64,000 nucleotides of DNA from Bryobacteraceae bacterium. GTDB taxonomy: Bacteria > Acidobacteriota > Terriglobia > Bryobacterales > Bryobacteraceae. Shown here one piece after another: positions 42,810 through 52,065 of the stretch; the first letter of the stretch is position 1, and each line of letters opens with the position of its first letter. Below the pieces are notes generated by a model, which did not search any database, was not told the DNA's origin, and saw only the letters and a program-made list of their open reading frames with translations. The stretch spans positions 1-64,000 of the forward strand of contig JASHNT010000055.1 of assembly GCA_030041495.1 (NCBI GenBank), written 5' to 3'. The position numbers and the translations under genes are program-made.

Positions 42810-43863
42810 CTTGCTCCCAAATCCGCTTCACCAGCTCCCCGGCCGGAACCGGTTTCGCCATCGCGGCGGACTGTCCGGCCCAGACCTGCATGCGGTGATA
42901 GTCGCCCGCGGCGGCTCCGGCCTGCTTCATGGCGGCGGTCAATCCACGTTGCACCGGATAGGGCGCTGGCGGCGGAGCTTCCTGCGAGGCCGCGGCCTTC
43001 ACGAAATCCGTCGCAATGGAGCGGCCCAGACGGCCGGTGAAGGCCCGCGTGAGCGTGGTCGCTTCTGGATCGAGCCCCTCGAGCGCGTTGGCCCAAGCCG
43101 CATGGGTCTTGGCTTCCGGGCAGCGCAGGAAAGCCGTGCCGAGCATGGCCGCGCTTGCGCCGAGGGTCAACGCAGCCGCGATTCCGCGGCCGTCCGCGAT
43201 TCCTCCCGCGGCGATGACCGGAATGTCAATCTGATCGGCGAGCCGGGGAAGGAGGGCCATCAGGCCTACCCCTTGCCGCTCGGCAAGCGCCGCATCGAAG
43301 GATCCGCGATGGCCGCCGGCCTCATATCCCTGCGCGACGATCGCGTCGGCGCCGGCGTCGCGCGCGATTTTAGCTTCGGCGAGAGTGGTCGCGGTGGCGA
43401 ACCAGGCGATACCCCGCTGCTTGACTCTCTCGACGAAGGCTGGAGGGAACACGCCCATGATGGAGGAGACTGCCGTGGGCGCGGCTTCCAGTAACGCATC
43501 GCATTGGGCTTCGAAATCCGGAGGCACGGAGTTGCCCGCGGACTCTGGCACGGCCGGGCCCCAGCGCAAAAGAAACTCGCGTAGCCGCATTTCGCCCGCG
43601 GCGTCGCGGGCGGGATTCGGATCGGGGATCCACAGATTCACTTGAAACGGCCCGCTGCTGGCCGAGCGGAACTCCGTCACCCACGCCCGGATGCCCTCCG
43701 GCGGCGTGAGTAGTGCGCCTAAGGCACCCATGCCGCCCGCATTGGCGATGGAGATCGCCAGGCTCGCTGGGCAAGCACCGGCCATCGGCGCCATAAGCAC
43801 GGGTTTGTCGAGGCCATAGCGTCTCGAGAAAGATTGAGCGCGATCCAAAGTGCGGGAAGCCAT
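42793..43863 (-). CDS. Nitronate monooxygenase family protein (FMN TIM barrel)
   Basis: 356 residues from the ATG at 43863; the frame extends 24 codons to a TTG at 43935. TIM-barrel marks of nitronate monooxygenase / 2-nitropropane dioxygenase: [46 protein letters not shown] with the conserved His, and [33 protein letters not shown] (FMN phosphate binding). Oxidises alkyl nitronates; some family members act as enoyl-ACP reductases (FabK). No neighbour points to a specific substrate. Confidence 0.9.
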   Translation of the reverse strand: MASRTLDRAQSFSRRYGLDKPVLMAPMAGACPASLAISIANAGGMGALGALLTPPEGIRAWVTEFRSASSGPFQVNLWIPDPNPARDAAGEMRLREFLLRWGPAVPESAGNSVPPDFEAQCDALLEAAPTAVSSIMGVFPPAFVERVKQRGIAWFATATTLAEAKIARDAGADAIVAQGYEAGGHRGSFDAALAERQGVGLMALLPRLADQIDIPVIAAGGIADGRGIAAALTLGASAAMLGTAFLRCPEAKTHAAWANALEGLDPEATTLTRAFTGRLGRSIATDFVKAAASQEAPPPAPYPVQRGLTAAMKQAGAAAGDYHRMQVWAGQSAAMAKPVPAGELVKRIWEQAEALL

Positions 43864-43953
43864 ATACGCCGGGAACTCATCCGCTCGGAAGCTCACACGC
43901 GGTGTATGATGCTCGCTGGCCGCGGCCCGAAGCAAGTTTCTAAAGCGGCCGCC

Positions 43954-44718
43954 CTACAATTCGATCAATTTTCCGCCGCGCACGGATTTCAGCAACTCGC
44001 GATCCTTGAGCGCGGCGTCCAGATTGCGCCGCGCCAGGCGAGCGTGTTCGCGAGCCAATGTTTCCGCGCGGGCGCCTTCGCGGCCGGCGATCGCGTCCAG
44101 GATGTCGCGATGGTGATCCAGCGCCACCAAGAACAAGTGCCGCGAATCGGCGACGAATTGCTGCGTCAACAGGAACGCGCTGGGTGAGCCGAACGGCAAC
44201 GAGGAAGCTTGCTGGATAGCGCGGCGCAGAATGCGGCTCCGGCATAGATCGGCCAGGCCTTTGTGAAAACGCGCGTTCTGCTCGATGAAGCCGGTGAAAG
44301 CCTCGAGCGTCAGCTTGCGCTTGTCGAACAGGGCCTCCATGGCCACGCAGGAATCGCGTAACGGGGCCAGATCACGAGGGTCGCGCAAACGCTCGGCGGC
44401 AAGGCGGGCCGCGGCGCCCTCCAGAAGGCCCCGCAGGTCGATGGCGTCATAAATATCCGTGGTGGAAAATTGCTGCACCACGAAGCCGCGCGTGGCGCGG
44501 ATCTCCAGCAGTCCTTCATGAGCCAGCCGCTCCAGAGCCAGCCGCAAGGGGATGCGCGAAACGTGCAATCTAGTGGACAGAGGGATCTCTTTGATCCGCT
44601 CACCCGGACGAAACTGCCCGTCGATGACCATCTCGCGCAGCAGCAGCGTCGCGCGAGCGGTCTGGGACGCACTACGGCTCTCTGACGGGGAATGCTCAGC
44701 AGGATTTACGGACGGCAT
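43954..44718 (-). CDS. GntR-family regulator (FCD/FadR C-terminal type)
   Basis: 254 residues. Winged HTH: GERIKEIPLSTRLHVSRIPLRLALERLAHEGLLEIRATRGFVV. The C-terminal FCD domain (IYDAIDLRGLLEGAAARLAAERL, RFHKGLADLCRSRILRRAIQ, HLFLVALDHHRDILDAIAGRE) carries the Asp/His residues that bind metal and a small organic acid in the family. Divergent from the LysR gene (203 bases). The target is unknown; tricarballylate genes are 10 kb away and cannot be linked from sequence. Confidence 0.92.
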   Translation of the reverse strand: MPSVNPAEHSPSESRSASQTARATLLLREMVIDGQFRPGERIKEIPLSTRLHVSRIPLRLALERLAHEGLLEIRATRGFVVQQFSTTDIYDAIDLRGLLEGAAARLAAERLRDPRDLAPLRDSCVAMEALFDKRKLTLEAFTGFIEQNARFHKGLADLCRSRILRRAIQQASSLPFGSPSAFLLTQQFVADSRHLFLVALDHHRDILDAIAGREGARAETLAREHARLARRNLDAALKDRELLKSVRGGKLIEL

Positions 44719-44921
44719 GGTTTATAGTAATTGTACACCTCCTGTTGCAGAGCTCAGCCGGATTTTGCATGCAAGATTGCTGCCAACGGCGCGACTCTCT
44801 GCGCGGCGCTTTTCTAGATTCAGCCCGCGTTCACTTGATGTTTGACTCGACTGGCCCGTCGAACTATACTACGGACAGTCCTCAAGTGTGCATGCATTCT
44901 AGGGAGTAAGCAGCCGCAGCC

Positions 44922-45818
44922 GTGACCAATATCGACCTCAAGTTGCTCGCGGTGATCGGAGAGCTGCACCGCACACGCAGCGTTTCCCAGGCCGCCGAAC
45001 GCCTGGAATTGAGCCAGTCCACCATCAGCATGAGCCTGGCGAAGTTGCGCAAGCACTTCAAGGACCCCCTGTTTGTCCGGACATCCGCCGGCATGGAGCC
45101 GACTCCCCACGCCACGGAGCTGATCGGTCTGTTGCAGAAAGCCGAGAGCTTGCTGCAATCGGCTCTGGAGCATCACGTAGTATTCGAGCCGCTGGCATCG
45201 GAGCGGGTCTTCCGCATTCAATCCACGGACATCGCGCAGGTGACATTGCTTCCAAAGCTGATGCAGCGGCTGAAGCGGATCGCGCCTTCGGTGGCTATCA
45301 ACTTGGGGCGCATCTCGCAGGAAACTCCCAAGCTGCTTGAATCGGGCGATATGGATCTCGCCGTCGGGTTCATTCCTGCGATGGGCGCCGGTTTCTGCCA
45401 GCAGCGATTGTTCAAGGACCGCTTCGTGTGCGCGATTCGTGCGGACCATCCCCGGATCGAGAAAACGCTCTCCGTGAAGCAGTACGAGGCAGAGACGCAT
45501 CTGGCCATTGCGACCACCGGAACCGGCCATGGGATCGTGGAAAAAATCCTGGAAGCGAAGAAAATCCGCCGCAACGTCGGTGTAACGGTGCCCAGCTTCC
45601 TGGGGATCGTCACGCTCATCGCCAGCAGCGATTACATCGCTACGCTTCCCGAGCAGCTCGCCCGGCATTTGGCGCAACCGGGAAACATTCGCGTGTTACC
45701 TCTGCCCTTTGAAGTTCCGCCTTATTACATTGTCCAGCACTGGCACGAGCGTTACAGCCAGGATCCGGCCAGCCGCTGGCTGCGAATGGTCATGGCGGAC
45801 CTGTTCTTGACTTCGTAA
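44922..45818 (+). CDS. LysR-family transcriptional regulator
   Basis: 298 residues from a GTG with GGGAG upstream. N-terminal HTH: LKLLAVIGELHRTRSVSQAAERLELSQSTISMSLAKLRKHFKDPLFVRT. The effector domain resembles NahR/NodD/PcpR-type regulators of aromatic degradation (VFRIQSTDIAQVTLLPKLMQRL, DLAVGFIPAMGAGFCQQRLF). The next gene is an extradiol-type VOC dioxygenase on the same strand, a plausible target. The 3' end carries a short direct repeat over the stop codon. Confidence 0.92.
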   Translation: MTNIDLKLLAVIGELHRTRSVSQAAERLELSQSTISMSLAKLRKHFKDPLFVRTSAGMEPTPHATELIGLLQKAESLLQSALEHHVVFEPLASERVFRIQSTDIAQVTLLPKLMQRLKRIAPSVAINLGRISQETPKLLESGDMDLAVGFIPAMGAGFCQQRLFKDRFVCAIRADHPRIEKTLSVKQYEAETHLAIATTGTGHGIVEKILEAKKIRRNVGVTVPSFLGIVTLIASSDYIATLPEQLARHLAQPGNIRVLPLPFEVPPYYIVQHWHERYSQDPASRWLRMVMADLFLTS

Positions 45819-45833
45819 CTGGTTCTTGACTTC
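45803..45833 (+). repeat. Direct repeat GTTCTTGACTTC across the lysR stop
   Basis: The 12-mer occurs at 45803-45814 and 45822-45833, one on each side of the stop codon (45816-45818). Each contains TTGACTT, a possible -35 element. No other clear element was found in the gap 45819-45988. Confidence 0.7.
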
Positions 45834-45988
45834 ACGGCAGGAGTGACACACATTGGTATCAAGGAACGTGATTCAGTCTATCAAGTGTTTCCCATCGACC
45901 GGTCAGTCCGCTAACGCTATGCTCAGAGACGCGCTTTTCGGATGCGCAACGCGAAGCGTCTTTCGCGAAAATTCCGTGGAGGTTTAAA

Positions 45989-46960
45989 TTGAACTATCCC
46001 TTAACTGGTTATCATCACATCACGGCCTGCGCGGGTGGCGCGCAGGAGGACGTCAACTTTTTCACCCAAGTGGCCGGTTTGCGCATGGCCAAGCAGACCG
46101 TGCTGATGGACGGTAAGATCCCCATCTATCATCTGTATTATTCCAACGCCAACATCGAGCCCGGCTCGGTGATGACGACCTTCCCGTACAGCCGCAAGGC
46201 CGGCCGCCAGGGTTCCGGACAGGTCCGCTCCACCAGCTTTTCGGTCTCCAAGGGAGTCTTGCCGTTCTGGAAGGAGCATTTCAATAAGCACAAGGTGGAA
46301 CACGACGGAATTCAGGAGCGCTTCGGCCAATCCTTCATTCGCTTCCGCCATCCGGCCGGGTTGTCGTATGAGGTTCTGGAAGATTCTGCGGACCAGCGCG
46401 AAGGCTGGAGCACGCCGGAGATCGCCAAGAGCGAAGCGGCGCATGGATTCCACGGCGCGGTTTTGTCGGTGCGCGAAGTCGCGGAGACGGAGCGGTTTTT
46501 CATTGAGGCTCTGGGCTTCCGCAAGACTGGCGTGGACGGTGCGTATCATCGCTTCGAAACCGGCAGCGGCGGCGCCAACAAGACCGTGACGCTGCTGCAC
46601 GAGCCGGACCGGGCGTCCGGAAGCTGGACCTTCGGCGCGGGCACGGTGCACCACATCGCTTTGTGGGGCGCGGATGACAACGCCTTGGCGGAACAGAAAG
46701 CCATCTATGAAGAGCTCGGCTACACCGACGCTTCCGAGATCAAGGACCGCTTCTATTTCCACTCGATGTACTGCCGCTGCCCCGGAGGAATTCTGGTGGA
46801 GAGTTGCTGCAACGTGCCGGGCGGATTCGAAAAGGATGAGCGGAAGGAAGAACTCGGCACCAAGCTGCACCTGCCGCCGTGGTTCGAAAACCGGCGTCAG
46901 GAGATTCTGGCGGAGCTAGAGCCGATTCGCGTTCCCGAGACGGCTACTGCGCTCGCGTAA
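45989..46960 (+). CDS. VOC-superfamily ring-cleaving dioxygenase (MhqO-like)
   Basis: 323 residues from a TTG with GGAGG upstream (no ATG nearby). Two glyoxalase/VOC modules. Metal ligands: His in the first strand (LTGYHHITACAGGAQED), His in GTVHHIALWGADD and Glu in PGGILVESCCN. This is the extradiol-type dioxygenase family often annotated as ring-cleaving dioxygenase or MhqO, linked to quinone or hydroquinone detoxification. Position downstream of an aromatic-type LysR regulator supports the call. Confidence 0.85.
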   Translation: MNYPLTGYHHITACAGGAQEDVNFFTQVAGLRMAKQTVLMDGKIPIYHLYYSNANIEPGSVMTTFPYSRKAGRQGSGQVRSTSFSVSKGVLPFWKEHFNKHKVEHDGIQERFGQSFIRFRHPAGLSYEVLEDSADQREGWSTPEIAKSEAAHGFHGAVLSVREVAETERFFIEALGFRKTGVDGAYHRFETGSGGANKTVTLLHEPDRASGSWTFGAGTVHHIALWGADDNALAEQKAIYEELGYTDASEIKDRFYFHSMYCRCPGGILVESCCNVPGGFEKDERKEELGTKLHLPPWFENRRQEILAELEPIRVPETATALA

Positions 46961-46987
46961 AATGGCAGTGAGAGGGAGAAATCTTAC

Positions 46988-47401
46988 ATGAAGAAACCGA
47001 TGATTCTCGCGGTCCTGGGAATCGCTGCCGGGCTCGGGGCTCTGCCCGCTCTGGCGCATCATTCCTTCGCCGCCGAGTACGACCAGAGCAAGCCCATCAC
47101 GCTGAAGGGCACCGTGGTCAAAATGGACTGGGTGAATCCGCACTCCTGGCTGCACATCGCCGTGAAGGGCGAGGACGGTAAGGTCGTGGAATGGAATTGC
47201 GAAACCGCGCCGCCCAACGGTCTGTACCGGCAGGGCTGGAGAAAAAGCAGCTTGAAGGAGGGCGACGAGGTTACCGTCGAAGGCTACCAGGCCAAGGATA
47301 ACTCAGCGACCATGAACGCCCGGTCGGTTATTACGGCTGACGGCAAGCGGATGTTCGCCGGCACGGCTGGGGATAATGGCCCGGGAGGCGATGGCAAGTA
47401 A
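46988..47401 (+). CDS. DUF6152-family secreted protein
   Basis: 137 residues with signal peptide (about 1-21, VLGIAAGLGALPALA). Mature part begins HHSFAAEYDQSKPITLKGTVVKMDWVNPHSWLHI, the DUF6152 pattern, with an OB-like fold (EGDEVTVEGYQAKDNS). These small periplasmic proteins are common in Acidobacteria and Proteobacteria next to secreted proteins like the two that follow; function unknown, possibly metal or ligand binding through the paired His. The last A of the stop is the first base of the next gene. Confidence 0.85.
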   Translation: MKKPMILAVLGIAAGLGALPALAHHSFAAEYDQSKPITLKGTVVKMDWVNPHSWLHIAVKGEDGKVVEWNCETAPPNGLYRQGWRKSSLKEGDEVTVEGYQAKDNSATMNARSVITADGKRMFAGTAGDNGPGGDGK

Positions 47402-48141
47402 TGCTCCGCTTCGCGTGTTTCTGTGCGGCCGCGGCGCTGCTCGCGACAGCCGCGGACGCGCAGCCGCGGAACTCAGGAGCGCAACCGGATCTGCAAGGAA
47501 TCTGGGAGGCGCGGAACACCGCCGCGGGTGACCTGCAGGATCACGGAGGATCGCTAGGCATTCCCGCCGGGCGCAGCGTGATTGTGGATCCGCCCGATGG
47601 CAAGATCCCGTATCAACCGTGGGCGGAGGCCAAGCGCGAGCAAAACTACAAGAATCGCGCTACCGCCGATCCGCTCAGCAAATGCTACCTGGCCGGCGTT
47701 CCGCGCATCAATTACCTTCCCTTTCCGTTCCAGATTTTCCAGACGCCCAAGTTCGTGGCCATCGCTTACGAATACGACCACGCCACGCGCACCGTCTACC
47801 TGGACGGCAGCAAACATCTGCCCGACATCGATTTCTGGATGGGAGATTCGCGCGGGCACTACGAGGGGAACACGCTGGTGGTGGACGTCGGGGATTTGAA
47901 CGAACAGACTTGGCTGGACGCCTCCGGCGATTTTCATAGCGACGCGATGAAGGTGACGGAGCGCTTCACGCGCACCGGCCCGGATACTCTGCAATACCAA
48001 GCCACGATCGAGGATCCGAAGGTATACACGCGGCCGTGGACGATTCGCATGGTGCTGTACCGTCGCACCGAAAAGAACGCCCAGCTATTCGAGTATGAGT
48101 GCCACGATTACCAGGAAGCGGAGAAAGAAGCCAAGAAGTAA
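47401..48141 (+). CDS. Secreted protein, paralogue 1 of a tandem pair
   Basis: 246 residues with a signal peptide (about 1-20). No enzyme motif recognised. Shares with the next gene the sequence pattern PGVPR/GVPRI, TVYLDG(S), DFWMGDSRGHYEGNTLVVDV, TWLDASGDFHSDAMKVTERFTR and YTRPWTIRMVL, so the two are clear paralogues. Proteins of this type follow DUF6152 genes in many acidobacteria. The mature protein has many aromatic residues and a likely beta-sandwich or barrel. Confidence 0.7.
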   Translation: MLRFACFCAAAALLATAADAQPRNSGAQPDLQGIWEARNTAAGDLQDHGGSLGIPAGRSVIVDPPDGKIPYQPWAEAKREQNYKNRATADPLSKCYLAGVPRINYLPFPFQIFQTPKFVAIAYEYDHATRTVYLDGSKHLPDIDFWMGDSRGHYEGNTLVVDVGDLNEQTWLDASGDFHSDAMKVTERFTRTGPDTLQYQATIEDPKVYTRPWTIRMVLYRRTEKNAQLFEYECHDYQEAEKEAKK

Positions 48142-48204
48142 CGTGGCGGCTGCCGCCCCTCGTCTAGACAACGTCATCTCCACAACCTATCTCACGGACC
48201 TCGC

Positions 48205-49023
48205 ATGAAAAAATTCAAGCAGACCTCTATTCTCCTTCTCACGATGGCCGCCGCGGCCGCCTGGGGTCTTTATCCCGCTGTGGCGCAACAGCCGGCCGGA
48301 CAGGAAGGTCCAGCCACCCCGGGCCGCGGCTTTGGCAAGGGCGGCGGACGAGGACGCGGCCCCGTGGACACCGCTCCCAAGGGGCCCACGCCGCGCATGC
48401 CGGACGGCAAAGTCGATTTCTCCGGCAACTGGGCGCCGAATGCCATCACTCAGAATATTGACCTGGCCAACGTCGGCGGCCAACCGCCGATGCTGCCGTG
48501 GGCGCAGAAACTTTATGAAGAACGCAGAGCCAATCTCTCCAAGGACGATCCGGAAGGATTCTGCCTGCCTCCCGGAGTGCCCCGCATGAGCACTACCCCT
48601 TATCCCTGGACCATGGTTCAGACCGACAAACTGCTGGTCATCGTCTATGAGGGCGGCGCGCACATCTGGCGCAAAATCTTCATCGACGGACGCGGCCACG
48701 ATCCCAACGTGGTGGACACCTGGCTGGGCGATTCTATCGGCCACTGGGAGGGTAACGACACGCTGGTGGTGGAGACCGTGGGCCAGACCGACAAGACCTG
48801 GCTCGACGAAAACGGCCATCCCCATACCAAGGACATGGTGGTGACCGAGCGCTTCACCCGTCCCGACTCCGGTCACCTGACGATCGAGCACACCATCGAC
48901 GATCCTGGAGCGTATTCGAAGCCGTGGACCTTCACCACTCATCCCACGATGCTGAAGGGCGAGCTGATCGAATACATCTGCCAGGAAAACAATCGCGACG
49001 TGCAACACCTGGTGGGCAAGTAG
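48205..49023 (+). CDS. Secreted protein, paralogue 2 of a tandem pair
   Basis: 272 residues with a signal peptide (about 1-29, ILLLTMAAAAAWGLYPAVA) and a Gly/Arg-rich segment after it. Matching regions with the preceding gene: GFCLPPGVPRM, KIFIDGRGH, VDTWLGDSIGHWEGNDTLVVETV, TWLDENGHPHTKDMVVTERFTR and DDPGAYSKPWTFT. Same unknown function; probably arose by duplication. Sixty-three bases separate the pair, so they may be one transcript with the DUF6152 gene. Confidence 0.7.
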   Translation: MKKFKQTSILLLTMAAAAAWGLYPAVAQQPAGQEGPATPGRGFGKGGGRGRGPVDTAPKGPTPRMPDGKVDFSGNWAPNAITQNIDLANVGGQPPMLPWAQKLYEERRANLSKDDPEGFCLPPGVPRMSTTPYPWTMVQTDKLLVIVYEGGAHIWRKIFIDGRGHDPNVVDTWLGDSIGHWEGNDTLVVETVGQTDKTWLDENGHPHTKDMVVTERFTRPDSGHLTIEHTIDDPGAYSKPWTFTTHPTMLKGELIEYICQENNRDVQHLVGK

Positions 49024-49030
49024 CTCGCAG

Positions 49031-49294
49031 CTACTCGACGTCCAAGGCTTCGCGCCCCAGAACGAATTCGACCAAGGCGTCTCTGGCCTCGAGGTAGGCT
49101 TGATGTGCCTTGCGTTCTTTCTGGAGAAGCTGCGCCATGTTGGCGCGGCCGAGCCGGTCAACCACTCCGGGGATCAGACGCGCGAGCTGCCCGGAGCAAT
49201 GACTCGCTTCGTCTACGTACCGTTCGAGACTGGCGCGGCACGCCTGGCGGAGACGCTGGAGAGTTTTGACATCGGAGTCGAGGGGAACGGACAT
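49031..49294 (-). CDS. Small helical protein, hypothetical
   Basis: 87 residues from the ATG at 49294; the frame extends upstream without gene-like sequence. Highly charged and helical (LQRLRQACRASLERYVDEASH, MAQLLQKERKAHQAYLEARDALVEFVLG). No family recognised and no strong ribosome-binding site. It is convergent with the secreted paralogue and lies downstream of the dehydrogenase gene on the same strand. Confidence 0.45.
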   Translation of the reverse strand: MSVPLDSDVKTLQRLRQACRASLERYVDEASHCSGQLARLIPGVVDRLGRANMAQLLQKERKAHQAYLEARDALVEFVLGREALDVE

Positions 49295-49449
49295 TCTAGA
49301 TGAGTCGGCTTTTTCTGTCTTGGTCTGCACACTTAGACACAAGCATTTTTTCTGCCGCCGGCCGATGCCACTAGTACTGCGGCACGTGGGCGTACTCCGC
49401 GCGCTTCGACCCGCATTCGCGCCAAATGACGCAGTGTCGAAACTCAAGA

Positions 49450-51615
49450 CTACTTTCGTTCCGGAAGAGCGAAAACATAGAGGCCGTTGCCGGTCGTGGG
49501 ATAGCGCAGTTCGGTGGCGATTACCGCAGGCACATTGCGCGGGCTGCCGCCCCCGTTGGCCGTCGTAACGGCGACATATTGCTTCCCGCCGGCGCTGAAG
49601 GTCAACGGGAAGCCTTGGACCGCAGCCGGCAACCGGGTCTGCCAGAGAATGCGTCCTGTGTTGACGTCGAAGGCGCGGAAGTTGCGGTCAAGGTCACCCA
49701 CGAAAGCGATTCCGCCGGCGGTGGAGAGAACGCCGGTGAGGAAGGGCGCGCGCTGCTCATACTTCCACAGCTCGCGCATCGAGCGGATGTCATATGCCGC
49801 GAGCTTGCCAATGTTGCCGTTCGACCCCGGCATCTCGAACCAGCGCCGCAGAGCGCCGTTGCCGCTGCCCCCGCCGGCGACTTTCTCGATGGCTTGCCCG
49901 TTCATCTCCAGACAGCTCTGGCTGAGAGGAACGATCAAGCGGTTCCCAGGCGGATAATACGTCATGGACGGCCAGTTCTTGCCGCCCTCGGTGGAAGGAC
50001 ACGCGGTCACCCATTCTCCGATGCGCTGCTCGACGATGTCGTTGCGATAGTGCGGCTCGCCGGTCTGCGGGTCGATCGAATCGTAGACATTTTGGAACAC
50101 CATCTCGTGGTGGCCGAGATATTGGCCGGTCTTGCGATCGAGCTTCCACAGAATGCCGGTCTTTCCGGCGCTGAACACGTAGTTGCGGCCCTGATCATCC
50201 ACCAGCACGCGCTCGAAAACTTCATCCAGATCCAGCGTTTCGCCGGGAGCGTAGCTGTGATACCACGCAAGCTTTCCGGTATCGGCATTCAGCGCCAGAG
50301 TCGAGTTGGCGTAGAGCGTCGCGCCGTTGCCCGACTGGCGGCTGGCGCGCATCCACGGCTTGGCTTGCGCGGTACCCCAATAGGTCAAATTCAGCTCCGG
50401 ATCGTAGCTGCCGGTGATCCACTGCTCGACTCCGGCGCGAAAGATGTTGGGCAGTCCGCCCCAGGTGTCGCCTCCGGGCTCGCCCTCCAGCGCAACAGTT
50501 CGAAAGCGCCAAACTTCCTTACCGGTCGAGGCGTCGTGGGCGCTGATGAAGCATTTCTCCTCGCGATACACGTCGCAGGAATCGCGCCCGAGACCCTGGA
50601 TCAGCTTGCCATTGACCGCGAGCGGTCCGCTGGAAGCCGAGTATTCGATGCCCTTGGACTTGTCGCCAAGGTCGGTCTCCCAGATCTGTCTGCCGTTGCG
50701 CGCGTCGAAGGCGAGCAGATGAGCTTCCCCGGTGGCGACGAAGATTTTGTCGCCGTAAATGGCGATGCCGCGCATGGCAGGCGCGTTGGGGACGGAGCCA
50801 TAGCGATTCTCCCAGATCAACTCGCCGGTCTTCGCATCGAGCGCCTGCAGCACCATTCCTGCGTTGTTCACGTAAAGCACGCCGTTGTGCACAATTGGCG
50901 CGGGCTGATTTCCGTTGCTTGCGCCCTCCTGCATCGCCCAGCTCCAGGCCAGTTGCAGGCCGGCGACATTCTGCGCGGTGATCTGATTCAGAGGGCTGTA
51001 GTAGGTGGCCTTGTAATCGTGCCGGATCATCAGCCAGTCCGCTGGATCGGGATTGCGCAGCATGGCGTCGGTGACGGGAACATAGTTGGCGACTTCGCCG
51101 CTTACAGTAATTCCACGTGGGACTTGCGGCGTTTGCGTACCGGCTGCAGGCGGCGGCGGTCCTTCTAGAGCCGCGGCGCCTTGTAAATAAATGGCACGCT
51201 GACCCGTCGCGGTGTCCCGAATTGCAACACCGGAATCGGCGGTCAGCGCACGGTCACCGGGTCTGGCGCTATTGGCATCGAGGATGAACGCGGCAAGATC
51301 GACGTAAGTCTGATCGGGAAGAGAACCGCCGGCGCCGGGAGGCATGGTCGCTCGCATAAAGGCGATCAATTCGCCCGTGGTCCGCGCGCCCCATTGGCTC
51401 ATGAAGGTCGCGCCGGCCAGTTGCGGGCCTTCGCGTCCGGAAAGGTCCGGCGCATGGCAGGCCTCGCAGTTGGTCTGATAGGCTGCGCGTCCGCTGCCCG
51501 CTTGTGCTGCCGTGTAAGGACCAGGCGGGCGCTGTTGGGCGACGAGCTGCGTGACAAGCATCACCCCTGCAAATGCAGCGGCCATCGCCGCGGCGCGTGT
51601 GATTCGAATCTTCAC
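49450..51615 (-). CDS. PQQ-type dehydrogenase with N-terminal cytochrome c domain
   Basis: 721 residues. Signal peptide (about 1-27). A cytochrome c domain follows with heme motif CEACH at 50-54 and an axial Met candidate in [10 protein letters not shown]. From about residue 190 an eight-bladed PQQ-like propeller ([88 protein letters not shown]). The usual order in quinohaemoproteins is PQQ domain first; here the heme domain is N-terminal. Substrate (alcohol, sugar or aldehyde) not visible. No PQQ biosynthesis genes are in the window. Confidence 0.85.
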   Translation of the reverse strand: MKIRITRAAAMAAAFAGVMLVTQLVAQQRPPGPYTAAQAGSGRAAYQTNCEACHAPDLSGREGPQLAGATFMSQWGARTTGELIAFMRATMPPGAGGSLPDQTYVDLAAFILDANSARPGDRALTADSGVAIRDTATGQRAIYLQGAAALEGPPPPAAGTQTPQVPRGITVSGEVANYVPVTDAMLRNPDPADWLMIRHDYKATYYSPLNQITAQNVAGLQLAWSWAMQEGASNGNQPAPIVHNGVLYVNNAGMVLQALDAKTGELIWENRYGSVPNAPAMRGIAIYGDKIFVATGEAHLLAFDARNGRQIWETDLGDKSKGIEYSASSGPLAVNGKLIQGLGRDSCDVYREEKCFISAHDASTGKEVWRFRTVALEGEPGGDTWGGLPNIFRAGVEQWITGSYDPELNLTYWGTAQAKPWMRASRQSGNGATLYANSTLALNADTGKLAWYHSYAPGETLDLDEVFERVLVDDQGRNYVFSAGKTGILWKLDRKTGQYLGHHEMVFQNVYDSIDPQTGEPHYRNDIVEQRIGEWVTACPSTEGGKNWPSMTYYPPGNRLIVPLSQSCLEMNGQAIEKVAGGGSGNGALRRWFEMPGSNGNIGKLAAYDIRSMRELWKYEQRAPFLTGVLSTAGGIAFVGDLDRNFRAFDVNTGRILWQTRLPAAVQGFPLTFSAGGKQYVAVTTANGGGSPRNVPAVIATELRYPTTGNGLYVFALPERK

Positions 51616-52065
51616 TGGAATTGCCCCCGTCGCGTAGCTTACAACAGATGCCGCGCCAGCGACCAGCGGCAGTACCTGAAGCTGAGACGTACTGCAATCA
51701 AGGGTTTGGCAGCACGCGTGCTCTATCTCGGTATCATGAATTCACCGTCGTCATATAGTTCGTCGTTAGTACGCACGCTGCTGTGGTTTGCCCCTGCCGA
51801 AGTTTTCGCTCAGCCGGCGGCACCTACGACATCGGCCATCCGGCCAATTACCGCTCACCGAGTTCGTCCCGCAGCGAGTTTGTGGGACAATTTGTCCCTT
51901 TTTGCGGACGTCTTCGAGCTTCGCGCGTGGCGGCGCATGAATCCGCTGGAAGGCTTCCTGTTGGCCGCCTATGTTGCCGCCGTAGCGCAGCCCCTGGTCT
52001 ATGGGTCGCTCGGCAACAGTGTTGTTGCGCTGATGACGCCGGTCCGTTAGACGCGAGGGCCGCTC
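51616..52065. other. Intergenic region with GGGACAA/TTGTCCC elements
   Basis: This 450-base gap separates two minus-strand genes. It has a palindrome GGGACAA-T-TTGTCCC at 51884-51898, followed by TTTTT, and a related AGTTCGTCCC at 51861-51870. The palindrome could be a weak terminator on the plus strand or an operator (see the motif upstream of the MFS gene). A plus-strand frame from an ATG at 51736 to 52050 (104 codons) is open, but with no ribosome-binding site or family match I do not call it a gene. Confidence 0.4.

Noticed and set aside
49426-51168. 580-codon open frame antisense to the PQQ-type dehydrogenase
   Set aside because: The composition is that of a codon shadow, while the opposite strand encodes a heme motif and propeller repeats.
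51736-52050. Plus-strand 104-codon frame between the dehydrogenase and the MFS gene
   Set aside because: No ribosome-binding site, no family resemblance, and no signal peptide. Could be coding only if conserved in relatives.
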